Positions 9,155-18,252 are shown, numbered from the stretch's first letter. The stretch is 64,000 nucleotides of DNA from Brevibacterium marinum (GCF_011927955.1 NZ_JAATJN010000001.1:3286001-3350000), one strand, 5' to 3'. The notes: a model not told the origin generated them from the letters alone. Translations and numbers: made by a program.

Positions 9155-10285
9155 ATGAAGACTGTGATCACGTGGCTGTGGCTCGTCCCCCTGCCCCTGA
9201 CGTTCGCGCTCGAGCTGGTGACCGGCACCGGCTGGCTGCTCGTCTTCGCCGATATGTTCGCACTGGCGGTCGCACTGCCCGTCCTGATGCGCGACCAACG
9301 TCGCGTCGGTCGGGGTGAGGACCCGAACATCGGCCTGCTCACGCTCGCCGCCCTCGGTCTGGTCCTCGCCCTCGCCCCGGTCGCCCTGGCCTCGACGCTG
9401 AGCCTGACGGTCCTGTGGTTGAGCATGGTGGCGACGGTGATGCTCGCCCGCTGGTTCGTCACCCGCACACAGCTGCTTATGCTCGTCGTGCTCGCGGTGG
9501 GCAACATCATCGTTCCCGGACTGATGAACGACGGGCTCACCTTCGCCTTCGGCGCCTCCACCGTGATCGTGGCCAGTCTGGCCCTGGGCCTGCTCCTGCG
9601 CATGGTCGACCGGTCCCTGCTCGAGCGCCATGCCACCGCCGTCGAGACCGAACGTCATCGGATGGCCACCGAGCTCCACGATCTGGTCGCACACGAGGTC
9701 ACCGGAATCGTCGTCCTCTCCCAGGCAGCGTCCCGCAGCCAGGACATGCAGGTCCTGACGACCGCTCTGAGCAGGATCGAGGAGTCCGGCAACCGTGCTC
9801 TGGTCGAGATCCGGTCGCTGGTCTCGAACACCTCGTCCGCCTCCGCCGCCCGCTCCCCCGTGGCCACCGGAGTCCAGGCGGTCATCGACCGGGTCGACGG
9901 CTTCGGCGATCCCGAGAACATGAGCCTCGATATCGACGGCACCGTCGCCGAGGCGGTTCCCTCGCCCGTGTGGACCGTGCTCGACCGTGTGCTCGCCGAA
10001 GCACTGACGAACATCCGTCGCCATGCGGGAGCCGGGGCACCGGTCACGGTCCGCGTGGCCACGGCCGCCTCGGCGCGGGTCGATGCTCGCACGGAATCGA
10101 ACGTCGTGCTCACCGTGGCCAACGGTCCCGGTTCCGGCGGGCTCGGGTCCGGCAGCGGATCCGGACTGCGCGGTCTGCGCGAACGGGTCGACCACCTCGG
10201 CGGGGAGTTGGTCGCCGGACCGGACGGGGAAGGCGGCTGGGTGCTCGAGACTCGGATACCCTTGAACCCACCAGACCGAGAATAG
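9155..10285 (+). CDS. NarL/DesK-type sensor histidine kinase
   Basis: 376 aa. Five or six membrane helices fill residues 1-150 with almost no extracytoplasmic domain, suggesting that the signal is sensed in or near the membrane. A HisKA_3 dimerisation helix follows, with the phospho-accepting His in ERHRMATELHDLVAHEVTGI (near 175). The HATPase_c domain shows the N-box ALTNIRRHAGAG (near 290) and the G-box SGSGLRGLRERVDHLGG (near 345). It is followed 48 bp later by the cognate response regulator. Its signal cannot be read from the sequence; related DesK/LiaS-type kinases respond to membrane or cell-wall stress. Confidence 0.9.
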   Translation: MKTVITWLWLVPLPLTFALELVTGTGWLLVFADMFALAVALPVLMRDQRRVGRGEDPNIGLLTLAALGLVLALAPVALASTLSLTVLWLSMVATVMLARWFVTRTQLLMLVVLAVGNIIVPGLMNDGLTFAFGASTVIVASLALGLLLRMVDRSLLERHATAVETERHRMATELHDLVAHEVTGIVVLSQAASRSQDMQVLTTALSRIEESGNRALVEIRSLVSNTSSASAARSPVATGVQAVIDRVDGFGDPENMSLDIDGTVAEAVPSPVWTVLDRVLAEALTNIRRHAGAGAPVTVRVATAASARVDARTESNVVLTVANGPGSGGLGSGSGSGLRGLRERVDHLGGELVAGPDGEGGWVLETRIPLNPPDRE

Positions 10286-10333
10286 ATCCGGCAGACTGAG
10301 AATGACTCCGAGGACGATCGATGGAGGACGACC

Positions 10334-10975
10334 ATGATTCGAGTGGCATTGGTCGACGACCAGGAGATGGTGCGGATGGGGTTCTCCCTCATCCTCGACG
10401 CCGATGACGCGATCACAGTGGTCGGGCAGGCATCCGACGGGGTCGACGCTATTGAGTTGGCCAAACGCGAACGCCCCGATGTCATCCTCCTCGATATCCG
10501 CATGCCCAAGCTCGACGGACTCGCCGCACTTCCCCGTCTGACCCCGATCTCCCAGGTCATCATGGTCACGACCTTCGACGATGACGACTATGTCGATGCG
10601 GCTCTGACCGGCGGTGCCAGCGGATTCCTCCTCAAAGACGCCGGCCCCGACCTGCTGTTGGCCGCCGTCAGGGCAGCAGCGAACGGTGACGCCCTGATCT
10701 CACCCTCGCTGACCCTGGACCTGCTCAGCCGCCGCACCCAGGTCAGCGGGACCGGCCTGGACCGTGTGGCGGGTCTCAGCGGCAGGGAGAACGACGTCGC
10801 ACGGCTCGTGGCCACGGGGCGGACCAATCAGGAGATCTGCGCGGAGCTCTTCATCTCCCTCGGCACCGTCAAGACCCACCTGGGCAACATCCAGACCCGA
10901 CTCGAGGCCCGCAACCGTGTCGAGATCGCCGCCCGAATGTGGGAGTCGGGCATGATGAATCGGCCGAACGGCTGA
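10334..10975 (+). CDS. NarL/FixJ-type response regulator
   Basis: 213 aa. The receiver domain (1-120) has the acidic pair DD near residue 9, the phospho-acceptor Asp in RPDVILLDIRMPKLDG (near 54) and the signalling Lys in FLLKDAG (near 101). A C-terminal LuxR-type HTH (about 145-210) contains LSGRENDVARLVATGRTN and ISLGTVKTHLGNI, the DNA-recognition helices. It is the partner of the kinase just upstream. GGAGGA precedes the ATG. The DUF418 gene that follows on the same strand is a possible target, though it has its own candidate -10 element. Confidence 0.93.
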   Translation: MIRVALVDDQEMVRMGFSLILDADDAITVVGQASDGVDAIELAKRERPDVILLDIRMPKLDGLAALPRLTPISQVIMVTTFDDDDYVDAALTGGASGFLLKDAGPDLLLAAVRAAANGDALISPSLTLDLLSRRTQVSGTGLDRVAGLSGRENDVARLVATGRTNQEICAELFISLGTVKTHLGNIQTRLEARNRVEIAARMWESGMMNRPNG

Positions 10976-11043
10976 CCCCGCGTCGCCACGAACGGCCATT
11001 GTGCCGATGTGGGCATATTGTCTGCTCGACCAGGATGGAACAC

Positions 11044-12168
11044 ATGAGTTCAGACACCACAGACAGCCCGTCATCCGCCCACCGGCCGACAGCCGCCGAC
11101 GGCCCGCCCACCGCACCGGCGCCCAGAACCCGCATCGCCACCCTCGACGTGTTGCGCGGACTCGCCCTGTGCGGCATCATGATCGTCAACCTGCCGGCGA
11201 TGTTCGGCCTCGACTCCCTCGATGACAACGGTGACGTCGAGATCTTCTACGCCCTCGAACAGGACTTCGTGCAGAATCGGTTCTTCCCGATCTTCTCCAT
11301 CCTCTTCGGCATCGGCTTCGGCATCATGTGGAACTCCGCGAGAACTCGCAGCCGCCGGCCCCGACTGGCGCTGCTGCGTCGATTCCTGTTCCTCGGCGTC
11401 CTCGGCACCGGCCACATGCTCCTCCAACCCGGCGAGGCTCTGCTTCCATATGCGATCGTGGCGATCGTCATCCTCCTGCCCTCGACGTTCATCCCTGCGC
11501 GGGTCCTGGCCGTGACCACGGCGATCGTCGGAGCCGTGCTTCTGGCCGCCGGTGTCTGGTTCGGGGGCGGTCCGGTGATCATCCCGGGTCTGTTCTTGCT
11601 GGGATTCGCGATCGGGCACACCGACATGGTCCGCCGTGCGCTGCGCCACCCCGGCCGGCTGGCGCTGATCGCAGGGGCGAGTGCGCTCATCTCCGTGCTC
11701 GGGTTCCTCGTCACCGACCACCACACCCGAGCGCTGCACATGGAGATCAGCGCCGGCCTGGGCATCACCATGGCGCTGTGCTTCGTCACCGTCGCCATGC
11801 TGCTCATGCTCACCCCCGCCGAGGCGATCCTCCGACCGATCTTCGCACCGCTGGGCCGGATGGCGCTGAGCAATTACATCGGCGCCACGCTGCTCATCCT
11901 CGCCGCCGAGGCCGTCGAGCCCGAGCTGTCCCGATTCGATGACCATGGCGGCTACCTTGCCGGTGTGATCGTCTGCGTCATCATCATGGTCATCCAGATC
12001 CTCGTCTCCGCACTCTGGCTGCGCTTCGTCGGCCAGGGCCCCCTCGAGAAGCTCTGGCGCCTGGTCACCTGGGGCCGCGAGGGTACACGAGCCCGGGGCC
12101 GCGAAGACGCACGAACCCGAAGCCGCGAGAACGCACGAGACCGTGGCCGCGAAGACGCACGAATCTGA
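11044..12168 (+). CDS. DUF418 (YeiB-like) multi-pass membrane protein
   Basis: 374 aa. A Ser/Pro/Thr-rich N-terminus precedes TRIATLDVLRGLALCGIMIVN, the signature of the acyltransferase-3/YeiB-like superfamily. About ten membrane helices follow, with the conserved DUF418 end (LGRMALSNYIGATLLI, and WLRFVGQGPLEKLWRLVTWG). Related proteins are thought to move or modify small molecules or lipids, but the function is not established. The C-terminal 31 residues are an Arg/Glu-rich repeat tail made by four 24-bp units. I chose the ATG at 11044, with AGGATGG upstream; 11035 is an alternative. A TATTGT -10 element lies at 11016-11021. Confidence 0.85.
   Translation: MSSDTTDSPSSAHRPTAADGPPTAPAPRTRIATLDVLRGLALCGIMIVNLPAMFGLDSLDDNGDVEIFYALEQDFVQNRFFPIFSILFGIGFGIMWNSARTRSRRPRLALLRRFLFLGVLGTGHMLLQPGEALLPYAIVAIVILLPSTFIPARVLAVTTAIVGAVLLAAGVWFGGGPVIIPGLFLLGFAIGHTDMVRRALRHPGRLALIAGASALISVLGFLVTDHHTRALHMEISAGLGITMALCFVTVAMLLMLTPAEAILRPIFAPLGRMALSNYIGATLLILAAEAVEPELSRFDDHGGYLAGVIVCVIIMVIQILVSALWLRFVGQGPLEKLWRLVTWGREGTRARGREDARTRSRENARDRGREDARI
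12072..12167 (+). repeat. four 24-bp tandem repeats at the 3' end of the DUF418 gene
   Basis: Four units start at 12072, 12096, 12120 and 12144; each holds a GGCCGCGA-like core and an ACACGA/GCACGA core. They encode eight residues per turn (for example REDARTRS, RENARDRG), and the array ends at the stop codon. Confidence 0.9.
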
Positions 12169-12207
12169 GACCGACGCTCGATCTCACGAGCCCGGGACGA
12201 AGCGCAC

Positions 12208-12239
12208 ATCGCCGAGGTGGGAGTTCCCACCTCGGCGAT
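12208..12239. terminator. bidirectional terminator hairpin between DUF418 and hpf
   Basis: A perfect 14-bp stem (ATCGCCGAGGTGGG and its complement) closes an AGTT loop midway between two convergent genes. There is no long T-tract on either side, as is common in high-GC actinobacteria. Confidence 0.85.
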
Positions 12240-12273
12240 CGTGTTCGTGCTCTTGCCTGTGTTCGGGTTCAGC

Positions 12274-12933
12274 TCAGTCGGCGACACCCTGGAGTTCGTG
12301 GTCGAGCGTGATCACACCGTAGCTCCAACCCTTGCGGCGATAGACGACCGAGGGTTTGCTCGATTCCTCATCGATGAACAGGTAGAAGTCATGGCCGACG
12401 AGCTCCATCCGATTGAGGGCTTCTTCGATGCCGATCGGAGCCGCATTGAAGGACTTCTCGCGCAGCACCACGGGTGAGTCGCCCTCGGCTTTGATGCGAC
12501 CGTTCGTCTTGTCGACGTTCGTGGGCTCATTCGGCTCGATCGCCTCTCCCTGCTCGGGCACCAGGGAATCGGCGATGGGCATCTTGGCCAGAGCCTCGGC
12601 GGTGGATTCCTTCCGGTGATGTCCGGCTCGAGGAACCTTGTTGCGATCCCGGGCGCGTCGTAATCGCTCGACGAGCTTCGCCCAGGCCAGGTCCAGTGCA
12701 GCATACTTGTCGCTTGCCATCGCCTCCGCACGGATGGCCGGCCCCTTCGCCACTACGGTGAGTTCGACTCGTTCGCTGGTCTCGGGCTGGCGGGTGTTCT
12801 TCTCATGAGCAACGTGTACCTCGACTCGTTGCGCCCGCGGTGCGAGCTGCTCGACCTTGGCGATCTTGTCCTCGATGTGGGCCCGAAAACTGTCGGAGAT
12901 GGTCAGTTGACGTCCGTTGACAACAATGTCCAT
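12274..12933 (-). CDS. hpf: long-form ribosome hibernation promoting factor
   Basis: 219 aa, the long HPF form. Residues 1-105 are the RaiA/YfiA-type S30AE domain that occupies the tRNA/mRNA channel of the small subunit (MDIVVNGRQLTISDSFRAHI at the start, DLAWAKLVERLRRARDR near 85). A charged linker follows. Residues 160-219 are the dimerisation domain (FNAAPIGIEEALNRMELVGHDFYLFID in pieces) that pairs two 70S ribosomes into 100S particles in slow growth. AAGGA lies 8 nt before the ATG. Its likely promoter overlaps the stop of comF, so it can be expressed apart from the mtr cluster. Confidence 0.95.
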   Translation of the reverse strand: MDIVVNGRQLTISDSFRAHIEDKIAKVEQLAPRAQRVEVHVAHEKNTRQPETSERVELTVVAKGPAIRAEAMASDKYAALDLAWAKLVERLRRARDRNKVPRAGHHRKESTAEALAKMPIADSLVPEQGEAIEPNEPTNVDKTNGRIKAEGDSPVVLREKSFNAAPIGIEEALNRMELVGHDFYLFIDEESSKPSVVYRRKGWSYGVITLDHELQGVAD

Positions 12934-12998
12934 GATGCGTCCTTAGCGACTCGTTCTTCGGATTCATCCGATCCCATTCCCTTGGATGGGTAAACCCC

Positions 12999-13004
12999 GT
13001 TATA
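12999..13004 (-). promoter_or_regulatory. candidate hpf -10 element overlapping the comF stop
   Basis: TATAAC on the minus strand (preceded by TG) overlaps the TAA stop codon of comF. A start near 12992 would give a leader of about 60 nt. No clear -35 is seen. Confidence 0.5.
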
Positions 13005-13722
13005 CAGTAAAGGGAGAGACAAATCGAGTGCCCCCGCGGCCGAGACCGAGAACGGCTCCTGCAGCGGGTCTGATCTGCACCGATGCTAGTACTCGTGCGC
13101 TTTCGGCCAAGGTGGCTCCGGTGGTTGAGAAGTCATCGATGAGAAGATCCGCGCCGTGGGTCGGCTCGGCTCCGGCGGCGTCTGCGGGAAGGATCGAGGG
13201 CAGGATCCGCGGGTTGAGGAACTGCGATCGGGACACGTTTCGCTGCCGCGCATGAGCTCCCAGTCCGACCTGATCGGGGTGGCGTTTCGCTACAAGGACG
13301 TCGACCACCTGCAAGGACAGTTCGGGAGCGAGCTCGGCCGCGCGTTCGGCCAAGGCCGCCGTGTGGGAGCCGCCGCGGCGGCGGCGAGCCCGCTGAGAAC
13401 TCGGTGCCGGGAACAGCCTGACCCGGCCTCCCGAATGCCGAACCAGCTCCAGGGCCGCGGTGATCGATCGAGCCAGTGCCAGGGCCAGCGGATCGAGGAT
13501 GTCCCGACGTCCGTTGTCTTTGAAATCGACCACCATGTGAGAGAGCTGGGAGCTGTATTCTGAGACGCCGACGACGGGGATCTGGCCGTAGCGCGGTTCC
13601 ATGGCACGTGGAATTCCGCCGAGTTGGGTGAGACACGCGGTGCACAGGGACACGCCCTCCCGCCCGCAGCCGGCGCACCGGCGAGGCAGGAGGAGCTCGC
13701 CGAATTCGGTCAGCAGTCCCAT
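13000..13722 (-). CDS. ComF-family phosphoribosyltransferase-like protein
   Basis: 240 aa. An N-terminal zinc-ribbon-like part holds paired cysteines (CAGCGREGVSLCTAC, about 17-31). A type I phosphoribosyltransferase domain follows, with the PRPP-binding loop ADLLIDDFSTTGATLAE near 205-220. ComF proteins are required for DNA uptake in naturally competent bacteria and may act on ssDNA through DprA, but most actinobacterial members have no tested function. It follows lpqB after an 83-bp gap and has its own candidate leaderless promoter, so it is probably not simply the tail of the mtr operon. The start 13722 has no ribosome-binding site, consistent with leaderless expression. Confidence 0.85.
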   Translation of the reverse strand: MGLLTEFGELLLPRRCAGCGREGVSLCTACLTQLGGIPRAMEPRYGQIPVVGVSEYSSQLSHMVVDFKDNGRRDILDPLALALARSITAALELVRHSGGRVRLFPAPSSQRARRRRGGSHTAALAERAAELAPELSLQVVDVLVAKRHPDQVGLGAHARQRNVSRSQFLNPRILPSILPADAAGAEPTHGADLLIDDFSTTGATLAESARVLASVQIRPAAGAVLGLGRGGTRFVSPFTV

Positions 13723-13728
13723 GGGAGA

Positions 13729-13734
13729 AATCTA
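13729..13734 (-). promoter_or_regulatory. -10 element TAGATT, leaderless start of comF
   Basis: TAGATT ends 6 nt before the ATG at 13722. The six spacer bases contain no purine-rich ribosome-binding site on the coding strand. Confidence 0.5.
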
Positions 13735-13750
13735 CTCCGTCCGTCCGGCT

Positions 13751-13815
13751 TCCGCTTCTCACCCCGAGTCGGCGTCCGCTCCTCGGCCCGAGTCGGCCCC
13801 GCTTCTCAGCCCGGG
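13751..13815. repeat. 24-bp tandem repeats between comF and lpqB
   Basis: Units begin at 13751, 13775 and 13799 (the last partial), sharing CCGCTTCTCA and CCCGAGTCGGC cores. The array runs into the last codons of lpqB, whose stop lies at 13806-13808, so it sits at the 3' end of that gene. Confidence 0.85.
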
Positions 13816-15530
13816 TAGGAGGGGTCCTTTGCCGAGATGTCGATGAGCTTCTGCCAGGCGTTGGAGTTATAGGAGTAGATCTCACCGGACGAGCTCGTCA
13901 CCAGGATCGACCGTCCGTCTTCGCCGGAAGCGATGCGGCTGCCGTCGGGCACCTCTCCCAGCTGCTCGGGTGGGCCGGTCACGCCGATGCGGAACGGCTG
14001 GATGCGTTCGTTCTCCGTCGCCGCCAGGGCCACCAGCGATGTCGATCCGGCCCAGGAGATGTCCTTGACCTCCTCGAAGTTCGAACCGACCTCGATCGGT
14101 GCGTCGGAGACTCCGTTGGCGGGATTGCCCGCCTTGTCACGGGGGATGCCGACCACGTCGATGCGCGACGGTTCATCCTTGTCCTTGCTCAGCAGTGCGA
14201 TTCGCGTCCCGTCACGAGAGACCTCCAGGTCGATGAGTTCGCGGCCCGAGAGGAAGTCGGTGGCCACGGAGTACTCCTGGCTGTCCTTGCCGATGGCCGT
14301 GAGCTTGCCCTTGTTCTCGCGTTCTCCGGTCCAGACAGTGTTGAAGCGGTCGATGCTGGGGCGAACGAGTCTCTTGCCCTTGAGGATCGGAGTCGCATCG
14401 GCGGCGTCGTCGGCCTTGAGCCGCATGAGCTGTTTGCCGGAGTTCTGCAGGTAGACGTAGACCGAGTCGTCGAAGGAGACGGCAGGATCGCTGGCCTTGG
14501 CCTCGGACAGGTCCGGGCTGTTGTCGACCTTGGCGACGGTCGTTCCCGAGATGCGCGAGAGCCGGTCGTTGGCCAGCACGACGGGTGGACCATCGACCTG
14601 GACGGACGTGTCGGTCTTGGGCTGCAGGCTCTCCGAGACGACCTGTCCCCCGATGGTCAGTTCGATGCTCGAGATCGAGGGGATGACCTTGAGCGTCGAT
14701 GCGATCTGCTGCCGGATCAGCCCCTTCTCCCGGTCCGTCGGTGCAGGGTTCTGGTTGCCCAGGGATACGTGGGCGACGCCGTTCTCGATGGTCACGACCT
14801 TCGAGTCGCTGAGCTTCGCACCGTCCGGCAGCGCTGTCACGACCGCACCGGAGAGGTAGGGCGCCGGTCCGCTGAGGAGTTCGTTCATGATCGCGGTCGG
14901 CGTCGAGGAGGAACGCAGGAACCAGCGGGAATCGGGAACCAGGTAGGAGTAGTCGGACGTGAAGAACTCGAGGGAATAGTTGAGGAAGATCGTCCGGAAC
15001 TCGGTCTGGGAGATGAGCAGCCCATCCGGCGCCGAGGCGATCCGCCATTCCCCGTTCTCCTGCCTCAGGGAGAACTCCATGTTCGACTGGGTTCCGGGTT
15101 TGGTGGAGTTGAAGATGCCCGAGGAGTTGACGAGTCCGACGACGGGCGCCGACATGGTCAGCGTCTTCTGGTCGGAGGTCACCTCGTAGTTGAGCGAATC
15201 CAGGTCGGTGTCGTTGGGCAGCAGCGACACCGACTCCTGCGGGTTCCACTCCTGGGCCTCGGCCTCGGTGAGGAAGGATTTCGCGACGGAGAAGTTGTTG
15301 CCCGTGCCGGCGCCCGCGGCCAAGAAGCCGCGCACGATCTCACCGACGCTGTCACCGGGTTCGGGCCCGTCGGGGATCCGAGCGCTGCTGGCCCCCGGGT
15401 CCCCGGAGCCGGCTTCGATGTGGCCGACGGGTGATTTGGTCGGGATCGACGAACAGGCCGTCAGAGCCAGGCTGGCACAGACGGCGAGGATGAGCATGTG
15501 CCGACCCTTCCCGCTCCGAGGCGTCGTCAT
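13806..15530 (-). CDS. lpqB: LpqB-family lipoprotein of the MtrAB system
   Basis: 574 aa. The signal peptide ends in a lipobox (LTAC, Cys near residue 26), so the mature protein is lipid-anchored outside the membrane. A GerMN-type domain (about 200-330) and a C-terminal beta-propeller region of repeated strands (about 340-570) follow, the family architecture. LpqB interacts with the sensor MtrB in mycobacteria and tunes its signalling. Its ATG overlaps the stop of mtrB (ATGA), so mtrA, mtrB and lpqB form one coupled operon. Length is normal. The C-terminus runs into a 24-bp repeat array. Confidence 0.95.
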   Translation of the reverse strand: MTTPRSGKGRHMLILAVCASLALTACSSIPTKSPVGHIEAGSGDPGASSARIPDGPEPGDSVGEIVRGFLAAGAGTGNNFSVAKSFLTEAEAQEWNPQESVSLLPNDTDLDSLNYEVTSDQKTLTMSAPVVGLVNSSGIFNSTKPGTQSNMEFSLRQENGEWRIASAPDGLLISQTEFRTIFLNYSLEFFTSDYSYLVPDSRWFLRSSSTPTAIMNELLSGPAPYLSGAVVTALPDGAKLSDSKVVTIENGVAHVSLGNQNPAPTDREKGLIRQQIASTLKVIPSISSIELTIGGQVVSESLQPKTDTSVQVDGPPVVLANDRLSRISGTTVAKVDNSPDLSEAKASDPAVSFDDSVYVYLQNSGKQLMRLKADDAADATPILKGKRLVRPSIDRFNTVWTGERENKGKLTAIGKDSQEYSVATDFLSGRELIDLEVSRDGTRIALLSKDKDEPSRIDVVGIPRDKAGNPANGVSDAPIEVGSNFEEVKDISWAGSTSLVALAATENERIQPFRIGVTGPPEQLGEVPDGSRIASGEDGRSILVTSSSGEIYSYNSNAWQKLIDISAKDPSYPG

Positions 15531-17575
15531 GACTGTGGTCCTCCTTCGCGTGCTGCTTCATCGTCGTGTGCTGCATCGTCGGCCGCCGGAGTGGCCTCGA
15601 CCTCTTCAGCGCTCCGGCCGTTGCCCGGGGCCCCATCGGAGCCGGAGTCCTCGGCGGTCTCTGATTCTCCGGCGGTCTCGGATTCCCCGCTGCCGACCGT
15701 GGCGTCGGCACCGTCAGCGTCGTCAGTGGCGTCAGTGTCGACCGGGTCACCGGTCTCACCAGTGTCACCGGTGTCGCCCGTGTCACCGGTCGTGTCGGTC
15801 CCGTCGTCGATGATGGCATCATCGCCGCGAACGATCTCGCCCCCGTCACCATACTCGTCGCGGGTGGGAGGAGCCTGACCGGTTTCGACCACGATGGGAA
15901 TCGAGCCCGTCTGGATCCGCACGGAGCCGTCGGACGACAGTGGTCCCGCGACGAGCGCGGCACCCTGGATCCGCGCGTCGCGCGGCGGCAGCGGCAGCGG
16001 TGAGGAGGTGATCTCCTGATCGGGTCGACGTGGCATGGTCAAGCGGAAGCATGAGCCCTCCCCCGGTTTGCCCCACACCTGCAGCCAGCCGTTGTGCAGG
16101 TGGGCGTCCTCGAGCGAGATCGCCAGGCCCAGACCGGAACCGCCCAGGGTCCGCTTGCGGGCGGGATCGGCTCGCCAGAAGCGGTCGAAGACGTGCTCGA
16201 CCTGCTCTTCGCTCATGCCCACGCCGTGGTCCCTCACGCTCACAGCCACCGCCTCGGCGTTGGAGGCGACGTAGACGTCGATCGGGTTCGACTCCCCATG
16301 CTCGATCGCATTGACGACGAGGTTGCGCACGATCCGAGTGATCCGCACACGGTCGACCTCGGCCATCACGGGCGAGGACGGGGCGTGGACGACGATGTTC
16401 GTCGACATCTGATCGGCGACCATCGACACGGTCTCGATGACCGACGTCACGACCGCCCCGACGTCGACGGGCTTGGCCACCAGGGCAGCGGCGCCGGCGT
16501 CGTAGCGGGAGATCTCGAGCAGGTCCGCGAGCAGACTCTCGAACCTCTCCGCCTGCGAGTTCAGCAGTTCGGCGCTGCGTGCGGTCACGGGGTCGAGGTC
16601 GTCGCGGGAGTCGTAGATGAGATCGGCGGCGGCGCGGATCGTGGTCAGCGGAGTGCGCAGCTCGTGCGAGACGTCCGAGACGAACTGGCGCTGCAGCACG
16701 GACAGTCTCTCCATCTGCTCGATCTGGTGCTGAAGGGTGTCGGCCATATCGTTGAAGGACTCGCCGAGCACCGCGATCTCGTCGTTGCCGTGGACCGGCA
16801 TGCGCTCGTCCAGGTCACCGTCGGCGATGAGGCGAGCCACCTCGGCGCCGGTGCGCACGGGCGTGACGACGAGCCGGGTGACGATCCAGGCCACTGCGCC
16901 CACGAGCACGACGAGGACCAGAGCGGCGACGAGCATCGACCTCTGCACGAAGTCGAGGGTGTCCTGCTGTTCGGACAGGTCGCCGAGGTAGTAGAGCTGG
17001 AACTGCCCGGCGCCGGGGATCTGCAGCTCCTGCGAGATCAGCAGACCCGGCCCCGATCCGTTGGGCAGGGCCACGGACTGGTAGAGCATGTCGTCGGTCG
17101 GGGCCTTGCCGATGGCGTCTCTGAGCTCATCGGTGACGGGGACCTCGGCGGCCCCGCCGTCGGAGTCGGTGGCGCCCGCGCTGATCCGCGAAAAGGAGGA
17201 ATTCGGGTCGCTGGGTTCGAGCGTGAGCGAATAGACCGCTCCCGTCGACCGGTTGTAGATCGACGACAGCTGGGAGTTCAGGTTCTCCTGGGTCACGGCC
17301 TGACCGTCGACAGGTGCCAAGCCGCGCAGTTCGGAGACGATGGTCCCGGCCTGTGATGACAGGGACTGCAGCCTGGTGTCGAAGAGGCCACGCGAGATCT
17401 GCTGTGACATATACGTCCCCACGCCGAAGATGGCCACGGAGGTGAGGACGATGGTGAGAACGACGATCCGCAATTGCAGAGAGTGACTGAACGATCGGAG
17501 CAAGAATCTCCAGAACGTCAGAATCGCCGAGGCTGCGGTCCGGATCGCCCCTCCCACAGCCGAAGAGCGGCTCAC
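15527..17575 (-). CDS. mtrB: sensor histidine kinase MtrB with a long acidic tail
   Basis: 682 aa, longer than usual. A transmembrane helix lies at about 33-55, an extracytoplasmic sensor domain at 56-212, a second helix at 213-235 and a HAMP domain at 236-290. HisKA has the phospho-accepting His304 (DVSHELRTPL), and HATPase_c follows with an N-box (NLVVNAIEHGES) and G-boxes (DHGVGMSEE, GGSGLGLAIS). From about residue 527 a 155-residue cytoplasmic tail rich in Asp, Gly, Thr and Glu follows (GDTGDTGDTGETGD repeats), which is not part of the kinase. MtrB senses envelope/osmotic cues and phosphorylates MtrA. Both ends overlap its neighbours by four bases. Confidence 0.95.
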   Translation of the reverse strand: MSRSSAVGGAIRTAASAILTFWRFLLRSFSHSLQLRIVVLTIVLTSVAIFGVGTYMSQQISRGLFDTRLQSLSSQAGTIVSELRGLAPVDGQAVTQENLNSQLSSIYNRSTGAVYSLTLEPSDPNSSFSRISAGATDSDGGAAEVPVTDELRDAIGKAPTDDMLYQSVALPNGSGPGLLISQELQIPGAGQFQLYYLGDLSEQQDTLDFVQRSMLVAALVLVVLVGAVAWIVTRLVVTPVRTGAEVARLIADGDLDERMPVHGNDEIAVLGESFNDMADTLQHQIEQMERLSVLQRQFVSDVSHELRTPLTTIRAAADLIYDSRDDLDPVTARSAELLNSQAERFESLLADLLEISRYDAGAAALVAKPVDVGAVVTSVIETVSMVADQMSTNIVVHAPSSPVMAEVDRVRITRIVRNLVVNAIEHGESNPIDVYVASNAEAVAVSVRDHGVGMSEEQVEHVFDRFWRADPARKRTLGGSGLGLAISLEDAHLHNGWLQVWGKPGEGSCFRLTMPRRPDQEITSSPLPLPPRDARIQGAALVAGPLSSDGSVRIQTGSIPIVVETGQAPPTRDEYGDGGEIVRGDDAIIDDGTDTTGDTGDTGDTGETGDPVDTDATDDADGADATVGSGESETAGESETAEDSGSDGAPGNGRSAEEVEATPAADDAAHDDEAAREGGPQS
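15728..15790 (-). repeat. short tandem repeats encoding the MtrB Asp-Gly-Thr tail
   Basis: A 9-bp unit encoding Gly-Asp-Thr (GGTGACAC-type on the coding strand) recurs several times in the stretch that encodes TTGDTGDTGDTGETGDPVDTD. The array is imperfect but in frame. Confidence 0.7.
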
Positions 17576-18252
17576 GCCGCTCTGCCTGCCTTATATCCGA
17601 CTCCGCGCACGGTGACGATGATGTCCGGCTTCTCCGGATCCCGTTCGATCTTCGATCGCAGGCGCTGCACGTGCACGTTCACCAATCGGGTGTCCGCCGC
17701 ATGCCTGTAGCCCCACACCTCTTCGAGCAGGGTCTCGCGAGAGAACACCTGCCACGGTTTGCGGGCCAGGGCCACGAGCAGATCGAACTCGAGCGGCGTC
17801 AGCGAGATCGGGGAACCGCCCTTGGTCACCGTGTGCCCGGCCACGTCGACGACGACGTCCCCGACGGTCAGCAGCTCCGGTGCCTGCGGTTCGGAGATGC
17901 GCAGACGGGCACGCACCCGGGCGACGAGCTCCTTGGGCTTGAACGGCTTCGGCACGTAGTCGTCGGCACCGGACTCGAGGCCGAGGACGACGTCCACGGT
18001 GTCCGATTTGGCCGTGAGCATGATGATCGGCACCGAGGAGATCTCGCGGATCTCCCGGCAGACCTCGAGCCCGTCCTTGCCCGGCAGCATCAGGTCGAGG
18101 AGCACGAGGTCCGGGTTGACCTTCTCGAATTCGCCGAAGGCCTGATCTCCGGTCGCACAGAAAAAGGGCTCGAAGCCTTCACTTTTGAGCACAATTCCGA
18201 TCATTTCGGCCAAAGCCGTGTCATCATCAACTACGAGGATACGAGCGTTCAT
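17572..18252 (-). CDS. mtrA: response regulator MtrA (OmpR/PhoB family)
   Basis: 226 aa. The receiver domain has the acidic cluster DDD at 9-11, the phospho-acceptor Asp53 (LVLLDLMLPGKDGLEV) and Lys in PKPFKPKEL near 102. The C-terminal winged helix (about 130-222) ends in VNVHVQRLRSKIE and VTVRGVGYKAG. MtrA is essential in mycobacteria and controls cell division and wall-hydrolase genes in actinobacteria. GGGAGG abuts the start directly, too close for normal ribosome binding, while a GACAAT -10-like element sits 6 nt upstream, so a leaderless start at 18252 is plausible. First gene of mtrA-mtrB-lpqB, divergent from the 18389 gene. Confidence 0.95.
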   Translation of the reverse strand: MNARILVVDDDTALAEMIGIVLKSEGFEPFFCATGDQAFGEFEKVNPDLVLLDLMLPGKDGLEVCREIREISSVPIIMLTAKSDTVDVVLGLESGADDYVPKPFKPKELVARVRARLRISEPQAPELLTVGDVVVDVAGHTVTKGGSPISLTPLEFDLLVALARKPWQVFSRETLLEEVWGYRHAADTRLVNVHVQRLRSKIERDPEKPDIIVTVRGVGYKAGRAA

